DNA of 37,837 bases, taken from the NCBI GenBank assembly GCA_029212965.1, contig JARGOV010000023.1, forward strand, positions 1-37,837. The letters run 5' to 3'. Below are positions 32,847-37,837 of this stretch, piece after piece (position 1 is the stretch's first letter; the number at the start of each line of letters is the position of its first letter). Under the pieces are notes generated by a model, which was not told the DNA's origin, ran no database searches, and was given only the letters and a program-made list of their open reading frames with translations. Origin of the DNA: Porticoccaceae bacterium. Lineage in GTDB: Bacteria > Pseudomonadota > Gammaproteobacteria > Pseudomonadales > Porticoccaceae. A program made the translations under genes and the position numbers.

Positions 32847-34076
32847 ATGAAAAATATCGTGACAGCCGCAGTGCTTGGCACAGCCCTTAGTGTTTCCGCG
32901 CCGCTAATTGCCGATGAAAAGGCCAATGAAGCCGTATCAATGGCGCAAATTATGGAACTCATAAAAAGCCAGCAACGTGAAATTAACGCATTAAAAAAAC
33001 AACTTGCTGAGACCAATAAGCAGGTTGTTATTAGTGAGCAAAAAATTGAAGCTACTGCTGTCACTGTAGAGTCCGTTGCTACAGCCAGTGAGAATTATGA
33101 AAAAATGGCTGCTTGGGCTGACAAAACCCATATTGGTGGTTACGCTGAGCTGCACTACAATGACAAAAAAGGTAGTGATAATCAGGTAGATGCCCACCGT
33201 TTTGTGCTTTTTATAGAGCATGAGTTTACGGATAACGTGCGATTTTTCTCTGAAGTTGAATTGGAACACTCCATTGCCGGCGACGGCCAAACTGGCGAGG
33301 TTGAACTGGAGCAGGCTTATATCGAGTGGGATTATGCTAAAAACCATAGTGCGACGTTTGGTCAGTTTCTTATTCCCATCGGCCTGATCAATGAAACCCA
33401 TGAACCCGACACCTTTTATGGTGTAGAGCGCAATTCGGTTGAGAAAAACATTATTCCCGCCACCTGGTGGGAGGCCGGCATCATGCTTGGCGGTGAAATT
33501 GCCCCCGGTTTTAGCTATGACCTCGCTATGACAAGTGGTCTGGAAACGCCGACTTCGGGTAAAAACGCCTACCTGCCGAGATCGGGGCGCCAGAAGGTGG
33601 GTAATGCCACAGCAGAGAACTTTGCCTACACGGGGCGACTCAAATATACCGCTATACCTGGACTCGAGCTGGCTGCAACATTGATGTATCAGGACGATAT
33701 CGCCCAAGGCATGGGTGGAGATGATGCCAGTGCACTATTGTGGGAAGCTCACGGGGTTTACCAGACGGGGGATTTCTCGCTACGGGCGCTATATGCCATG
33801 TGGGACATCGATGGTGATGATGCCAAGGCACTGGGCCGCGACGAACAAGATGGGTGGTATATCGAACCGTCCTATAAGTTAACGCCCAGGTTGGGTTTCT
33901 TTGCGCGCTACAGTGAGTGGGATAATAATGCCGGTGACAACGTCAATACCGAAGTTGAAGAGTGGGATTTGGGCCTCAACTTCTGGCTGGTTGAGAATGT
34001 TGTCTTTAAGGCCGATTGGGCTGACCAGAAAAATGGCGAAGATAGCTTTAACCTAGGCATAGGTTGGAGTTTTTAA
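32847..34076 (+). CDS. Fur-regulated outer-membrane porin
   Basis: The 409-residue protein has a signal peptide (about 1-22), a coiled-coil stretch (about 28-70 with KSQQREINALKKQLAETN) and a beta barrel ending in WSF, like phosphate-selective porin O/P relatives. The Fur box and promoter upstream imply expression in iron starvation. AGGAGA lies 10 bp before the ATG. First gene of a three-gene block with a flavinylated protein and a PepSY-type protein. Which solute passes is unknown; iron complexes are inferred from regulation only. Confidence 0.85.
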   Translation: MKNIVTAAVLGTALSVSAPLIADEKANEAVSMAQIMELIKSQQREINALKKQLAETNKQVVISEQKIEATAVTVESVATASENYEKMAAWADKTHIGGYAELHYNDKKGSDNQVDAHRFVLFIEHEFTDNVRFFSEVELEHSIAGDGQTGEVELEQAYIEWDYAKNHSATFGQFLIPIGLINETHEPDTFYGVERNSVEKNIIPATWWEAGIMLGGEIAPGFSYDLAMTSGLETPTSGKNAYLPRSGRQKVGNATAENFAYTGRLKYTAIPGLELAATLMYQDDIAQGMGGDDASALLWEAHGVYQTGDFSLRALYAMWDIDGDDAKALGRDEQDGWYIEPSYKLTPRLGFFARYSEWDNNAGDNVNTEVEEWDLGLNFWLVENVVFKADWADQKNGEDSFNLGIGWSF

Positions 34077-34109
34077 CGGCTAATTGCCCTTGCGTTAATA
34101 ATTCGTCGA

Positions 34110-34148
34110 AAAGGTATGCTCAAGGGGATGACCCTTGAGCATACCTTT
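34110..34148 (+). terminator. Intercistronic hairpin after the Fur-controlled porin gene
   Basis: A perfect 17-bp stem (AAAGGTATGCTCAAGGG with its complement) and a 5-nt loop, followed by CTTTCTG, an interrupted pyrimidine/T tract. It may terminate most transcripts after the porin, giving lower read-through into the two downstream genes, or only stabilise the porin mRNA. Its left arm overlaps an ATG at 34116, which argues against that start for the next gene. Confidence 0.65.
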
Positions 34149-34157
34149 CTTTCTGTT

Positions 34158-34748
34158 ATGAAGAGTGCGATGAAACAATTTCAAACAATTACCGTTCTGA
34201 TGTTTTGCCTCTTTCCCATCTCTGTGTTGGGGAAGGGTGTTTATATGACCCCGGAAGATTTCGTGGCGGAATCCTTTGCTTCTACCCAGCCGTTGATTCA
34301 GTCGCTGTGGTTTACGGATGATATTCGTGATAATGCTAAACAGATATTTAATCACGCTTACCCCGGGTTACGGATTCGTTATTGGTACGCCAATGAGAGA
34401 GGCAGTCAGCGCACTGCCTGGATTATGGATGAGATCGGAAAAACTCGGCCCATTACTATTGGTATTACTATTGCTGGGGATCAGATTGAACGTGTGCGTA
34501 TTCTTGAATTTCGTGAAAGTCGTGGCGCGGAAGTACGAATGCCCTTTTTTACCCGTCAGTTTGTCGGCCTGACACTGCAACCTTCGAAAACTCAGCTCAG
34601 TGGCAATATTGATGGTATTACAGGTGCCACACTTTCGGTTAAAGCCGTGAAGAAAACCGCGCGTTTTGCCCTTTTTCTGCATCGGCTTGTTACCCGTGAT
34701 GAAACGGCTGGCGAAGAAGTAGGCTCGAAAATGGTCGTGTTGCCGTGA
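34158..34748 (+). CDS. FMN-binding domain protein, covalently flavinylated, periplasmic
   Basis: The 196-residue protein has an N-terminal signal peptide (about 5-24, hydrophobic FQTITVLMFCLFPISVL) and an FMN_bind domain of the NqrC/RnfG type. The flavinylation motif DGITGATLS (152-160) marks Thr158 as the residue to which ApbE would attach FMN by a phosphodiester bond. Start uncertain: ATG 34158 or 34170; the ATG at 34116 lies in the intercistronic hairpin. It stands 10 bp before a PepSY-type gene. No NQR/RNF subunits are nearby, so this is one of the small flavinylated electron carriers, probably working with its neighbour. Confidence 0.88.
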   Translation: MKSAMKQFQTITVLMFCLFPISVLGKGVYMTPEDFVAESFASTQPLIQSLWFTDDIRDNAKQIFNHAYPGLRIRYWYANERGSQRTAWIMDEIGKTRPITIGITIAGDQIERVRILEFRESRGAEVRMPFFTRQFVGLTLQPSKTQLSGNIDGITGATLSVKAVKKTARFALFLHRLVTRDETAGEEVGSKMVVLP

Positions 34749-34778
34749 TCCAAACTGTTGCTAAAGTTTTTTCGATTC

Positions 34779-35531
34779 ATGATGTCTCCTGAATTACTGA
34801 AGCGCTGGCACGGGCGCTTGGGTGTACTCGCCTCGGCTTTCGTGTTGTTGTTGGCTTTCACCGGTCTTTGTCTAAATCATGTGTCGAGTTTCGGTTTTGA
34901 TACGAAAGCGCTGCGTTCACCGAGCTTATTAGCGTTCTATGGAATGGCAGAGGCCAGTAGCATTGTGAGTTACCCCCTTGTAGATGGCTATATCAGCGAG
35001 AGTAATGGCCAGCTTTTTTATCAAGCTAAAGAAATCGGGCGCTGTGATGACTCTCTGATCGGCGCGCTGGCGCTTAAGTCAAAAAAAACTCAATTCATTG
35101 TCGTTGCTTGTGGGCAGGAGTTACTGCTTTTTTCCTCAACTTTTCAACTGGTAGAAAAAATTGGCCCTGCTTTTGGTCTGCCTGTCCCGATACAGCGAAT
35201 AGGCCTTGTTGATGATGCGCTGCTTATCGATACCAGCAGTTCATTGTTTTTTGCTGACCTTAATGCCCTGATCTGGACGTCTGTTGATGAAAGGGGTGCA
35301 GCATTTTCGAGTCAATGGTCTGAAACTGCTCCGACACCAGAGACCTTAAAGCGGGAACTGACTGAAACTATCGGTAGCGAAGATATTACCTATGAGCGTC
35401 TGTTGCTCGATATTCATAGTGGGCGGATATTCGGCGAGTGGGGTATTTACCTGGTGGATGCCATGGCTCTACTGTTCATGTTACTCGCTATCAGTGGTCT
35501 GGTTCTTTGGCGAAAAGGCAGAAAAATTTAA
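34779..35531 (+). CDS. PepSY-type two-helix membrane protein
   Basis: About 250 residues. The N-terminal helix begins RWHGRLGVLASAFVLLLAFTG, as in PepSY-associated membrane proteins; a periplasmic region of ~170 residues with two Cys follows; the C-terminal LLLDIHSGRIFGEWG and a second helix (VDAMALLFMLLAISGLVLWRKG) end it. Topology resembles VciB, an iron-regulated protein reported to promote ferric reduction in Vibrio cholerae (from memory). Starts are ambiguous: TTG 34758, ATG 34779 or ATG 34782; none has a strong ribosome site. Inferred role: pass electrons across the inner membrane to or from the flavoprotein next door. Confidence 0.82.
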   Translation: MMSPELLKRWHGRLGVLASAFVLLLAFTGLCLNHVSSFGFDTKALRSPSLLAFYGMAEASSIVSYPLVDGYISESNGQLFYQAKEIGRCDDSLIGALALKSKKTQFIVVACGQELLLFSSTFQLVEKIGPAFGLPVPIQRIGLVDDALLIDTSSSLFFADLNALIWTSVDERGAAFSSQWSETAPTPETLKRELTETIGSEDITYERLLLDIHSGRIFGEWGIYLVDAMALLFMLLAISGLVLWRKGRKI

Positions 35532-35605
35532 AACGCAAAAGTTGAAAATCCGGTGGTAGTTTATTACAAACGCTTGTTTGTGCCTGTAATGCTATTGGTA
35601 GTAGC

Positions 35606-35923
35606 TTATTGCAGGTGTCGCTGGCGTAAATAATAAAAGCCATTTTCAAAACGCTCGAATAGTTGATCTATCCCAGGGTGTTTAACGGGTTCACCATATG
35701 GGTCGGTGATCAGATTTTGCTGAGCAACATAGGTGGTATGAATTGCGTTGTCGACCAGCACGTGATACCAGGGTTCGTCGCGTGGGGGGCAAGATTTCGC
35801 CATCTGCTGATACCACTGATCACTCAACATAAATACCGGGTCGACCTCATAGATTACGCCGCGATAGCCAAACAGGCGATGCTGAATAAGCTGGCCAATA
35901 GTGAACTTGGATGATTTGCTCAT
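35606..35923 (-). CDS. hspQ: HspQ, heat-shock / hemimethylated-DNA-binding-like protein
   Basis: The 105-residue YccV-like protein in E. coli promotes proteolysis by Lon and binds hemimethylated oriC DNA. Conserved are KFTIGQLIQHRLFGYRGVIY, DPVF, EPWYHVLVD and HTTYVAQQNL. AAGG lies 5 bp before the ATG. It is transcribed leftward six bases after the CPXCG gene and may be cotranscribed with it. Convergent with the PepSY gene; no clear terminator lies between. Confidence 0.93.
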   Translation of the reverse strand: MSKSSKFTIGQLIQHRLFGYRGVIYEVDPVFMLSDQWYQQMAKSCPPRDEPWYHVLVDNAIHTTYVAQQNLITDPYGEPVKHPGIDQLFERFENGFYYLRQRHLQ

Positions 35924-35929
35924 AGGCCT

Positions 35930-36124
35930 TTAAGTTTCATCTTCGTGTCTTGTTTGGACAGAGGGAAAGCCGCTAGCGTCTACGGCAATATCAAGTGAAA
36001 TCGGGCGGCAGCAAACAAAACAGTCTTCAATATAACTTTGTTCATTTTCAGAGCAGTCGATGACTAGCTCGATGGACTCGCCACAGTAGGGGCAGGTGGT
36101 ATTAATGGTTTCAAGTAAAGACAT
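35930..36124 (-). CDS. CPXCG motif-containing zinc-binding small protein
   Basis: The 64-residue cysteine-rich protein has CPYCGE (11-16) and a second pair in DCFVCCRPI, forming a likely zinc site. Widely conserved in gammaproteobacteria, function unknown. It begins at ATG 36124 and ends six bases before hspQ, probably one transcript. Confidence 0.85.
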   Translation of the reverse strand: MSLLETINTTCPYCGESIELVIDCSENEQSYIEDCFVCCRPISLDIAVDASGFPSVQTRHEDET

Positions 36125-36380
36125 ACAGGTCTTGGTGGTTTGCCTTTGGTTGCGATAATTATGACTGGCGATAAACAGAGTAATGAAAAACGATTACAAC
36201 ACTTACCTTATAGTTGATCATTCCGACGGATGCAATTGAGCTAGAAGCGGAGTGTCTTTAAAAATCCAGGTTTTGCCAGTCACCAGGATAAATTGAACAG
36301 CCAGCTACTTTGCGCTTTAATGACTGGCTGAGCGGCGGGGCCGTTGCAGTTACTTACTATTTCCACTTACGGAGGCGAAC

Positions 36381-37559
36381 ATGGCAGAAGCATATATTGT
36401 CGGTGCATTACGCACGGCGACAGGTAAAAATAGAGGGCGATTAAGCCAGACTCATCCGGTTGATCTGGGTGGTATGTTAGTTGATGGTTTAATCGATCAA
36501 GTCGGTATTGACCCCGAAAATGTCGATGACTTGATTTTCGGTTGTGTTTCCCAAAACAGTGAACAGGCGGGTAACGTGGCACGTAACGTGGCATTGGCCT
36601 CGAAACTGGGTGAGTCAGTGCCTGGCGTTGCTGTTGACCGGCAGTGTGGTTCTGCCCAGCAGGCAATTCACTTTGCCGCCCAGGCAGTGATGTCTGGAAC
36701 TCAGGATGTTGTTATTGCCGGTGGTGTGGAGTCAATGAGCCGAGTACCCATGTTCTCCAATATCTCTGATAGCGCTGAGAAGGGTCGCGGCATGCCCAAA
36801 AGTGAACGCTTGGAAGAGCGCTATCCGGGCATTGAATTCAGCCAGTTTATGGGTGCTGAATTACTCGCCTCTAAGTATGAGCTGACCCGTGAAGAACTGG
36901 ACAACTTTGGTTATCAAAGCCATATGAAAGCCGTGGATGCCACTGAATCCGGTCGTTTCCGCGAAGAAATTATGCCCATTGAAGTGACTCTGGAAGGCGG
37001 TATTTCTTTCACTCATGATGCGGATGAAGGTATTCGCGCAAACGCTAGCCTTGAGGCTTTGGCGGGTCTTGAACCATTAGCAGAGGGCGGGATGATTACC
37101 GCCGGTTCTGCCAGTCAGATTAGCGATGGCTCAGCGGCGGTGATGATGGCTAATGCCGATGCTGTTAAAAAATATGGCTTGAAGCCTCGGGCACGCATCC
37201 ACTCGCTGGCTGTCGTCGGTTCTGACCCTGTGATTATGCTCGAAGGTCCCATTCCCGCGACCCAAAAAGCTCTCGAAAAAGTCGGTTTAAAGATCGAAGA
37301 TATTGATCTTTACGAAATCAATGAAGCTTTTGGTTCAGTCCCACTGGCCTGGGCCAAAGCGGTTGGAGCAGATCTCAATAAACTCAATGTCAATGGCGGT
37401 GCACAGGCCAATGGCCATCCGCTGGGTTGTACCGGTGCTAAGTTAATGACCACTTTGTTGAATGAACTTGAGCGTCGAAAAGGTCGTTATGGCTTGCTGG
37501 CTATTTGTGAAGGTGGTGGCACCGCTAATTGCACTATTATCGAAAGACTTGATAGTTAG
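36381..37559 (+). CDS. Thiolase (acetyl-CoA acyltransferase)
   Basis: Degradative or biosynthetic thiolase of 392 residues that cleaves 3-ketoacyl-CoA with CoA. The catalytic set is Cys89 in DRQCGSAQQ, His346 in NGHPLGCTGAK and Cys376 in ICEGGGTAN, plus NEAFGS. The GHPLG loop reads NGGAQANGHPLG where most have NGGAIALGHPLG, a mild specificity-related variant. GGAGG lies 7 bp before the ATG. The gene stands alone, ended by a strong terminator. With the three acyl-CoA synthetases it probably serves the acyl-CoA degradation inferred for the window. Confidence 0.95.
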   Translation: MAEAYIVGALRTATGKNRGRLSQTHPVDLGGMLVDGLIDQVGIDPENVDDLIFGCVSQNSEQAGNVARNVALASKLGESVPGVAVDRQCGSAQQAIHFAAQAVMSGTQDVVIAGGVESMSRVPMFSNISDSAEKGRGMPKSERLEERYPGIEFSQFMGAELLASKYELTREELDNFGYQSHMKAVDATESGRFREEIMPIEVTLEGGISFTHDADEGIRANASLEALAGLEPLAEGGMITAGSASQISDGSAAVMMANADAVKKYGLKPRARIHSLAVVGSDPVIMLEGPIPATQKALEKVGLKIEDIDLYEINEAFGSVPLAWAKAVGADLNKLNVNGGAQANGHPLGCTGAKLMTTLLNELERRKGRYGLLAICEGGGTANCTIIERLDS

Positions 37560-37583
37560 TCACAGTTAGACTAAATCACTGAT

Positions 37584-37613
37584 AAAAAAACCCGGGAGTT
37601 CCCGGGTTTTTTT
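37584..37613 (+). terminator. Rho-independent terminator after thiolase
   Basis: Stem AAAAAAACCCGGG / CCCGGGTTTTTTT with loop AGTT; 13 pairs including the A/T flanks, T tract of seven, 25 bp past the stop. Confidence 0.93.
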
Positions 37614-37837
37614 ATGTCCTCTGCGTACCACCAGGCCTGAAAGTATTTACTAATAACGGGGGGTTAACGAGCACAGTGTAGCGTCTGTTTGCTTTTGAGA
37701 TCGACTGTGGCGTCTTATTATTACAGCGCATCGTGTTAGTGGTTCATAGCGGCGGTAAAACCGAGATTTTCACACGACGATCGCGAGATGGTTTCTGTGG
37801 TTTACGTGGCTATCTAGGCTACAATCATCCTTGATGA

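Noticed and set aside
35566-35581. ACAAAC-GCTT-GTTTGT stem between the PepSY and hspQ genes
   Set aside because: AT-rich six-pair stem without a T tract; not a convincing terminator.
1-37837. CRISPR arrays, insertion sequences, prophage genes
   Set aside because: No spaced direct repeats, transposase motifs or phage structural or integrase genes were seen on either strand.

Overview
The window looks like a chromosomal segment of a heterotrophic gammaproteobacterium. The evidence is the cmoA-cmoB tRNA-modification pair, hspQ, queD, lexA and uvrB of gammaproteobacterial type, CCA-encoding tRNA genes, E. coli-type LexA boxes and a classic 19-bp Fur box. The abundance of acyl-CoA synthetases, class III CoA-transferases, a Baeyer-Villiger-type monooxygenase, a degradative thiolase and lipases/hydrolases suggests an aquatic lineage that degrades lipids, steroids or cyclic compounds (Cellvibrionales/Spongiibacteraceae-like). 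The lineage is an inference, not something the sequence proves.

Layout. 1-1100: the 3' end of a tRNA-Pro gene with its terminator, then two small leftward genes (a zinc-ribbon membrane protein and a GFA-family protein) flanked by sequences resembling integron attC and core sites. 1368-3146: an SOS operon, umuD-umuC, behind a perfect LexA box. 3202-4305: an unusual PAPS-reductase-like gene and a tRNA-Arg gene with promoter and terminator. 4355-14564: seven leftward genes (acyl-CoA synthetase, cmoB, cmoA, M16C peptidase, dienelactone hydrolase and two tandem CaiB-type CoA-transferases). 14786-16949: a truncated haemoglobin and a second acyl-CoA synthetase. 17188-22256: housekeeping and repair genes (tRNA-Asn, uvrB, queD, tRNA-Val, tRNA-Asp, a conserved small protein, lexA behind its own LexA box, an unknown membrane-anchored protein).

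22511-26296: a flavin monooxygenase divergent from an HSL-type hydrolase, a plausible ketone-to-ester-to-acid pair, followed by a methyltransferase. 26519-29951: a leftward metal (probably zinc) uptake operon of small His/Cys protein, outer-membrane porin with a His-rich loop, periplasmic binding protein and ABC permease, with no ATPase gene beside it. 30019-32607: a short-chain dehydrogenase that lacks the YxxxK catalytic pair, divergent from a third acyl-CoA synthetase. 32732-35531: a Fur-box-controlled operon of porin, periplasmic flavinylated FMN-binding protein and PepSY-type membrane protein, probably an iron-starvation extracytoplasmic redox system. 35606-37613: hspQ, a CPXCG zinc-binding protein, and a thiolase with a strong terminator. 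No gene is seen from 37614 to the right edge.

Functionally the window mixes core functions (tRNA modification, SOS control, repair) with a dispersed CoA-ester catabolic set (three ligases, two CoA-transferases, a thiolase, dehydrogenase, monooxygenase and hydrolases) and two metal-starvation modules (zinc, iron). The strongest candidates for unusual biology are the Fur-controlled porin/flavoprotein/PepSY operon, the integron-like cassette remnant at the left, the ATPase-less metal importer operon with a large hairpin inside its first gene, and two enzymes with atypical active sites (SDR, PAPS-reductase-like).
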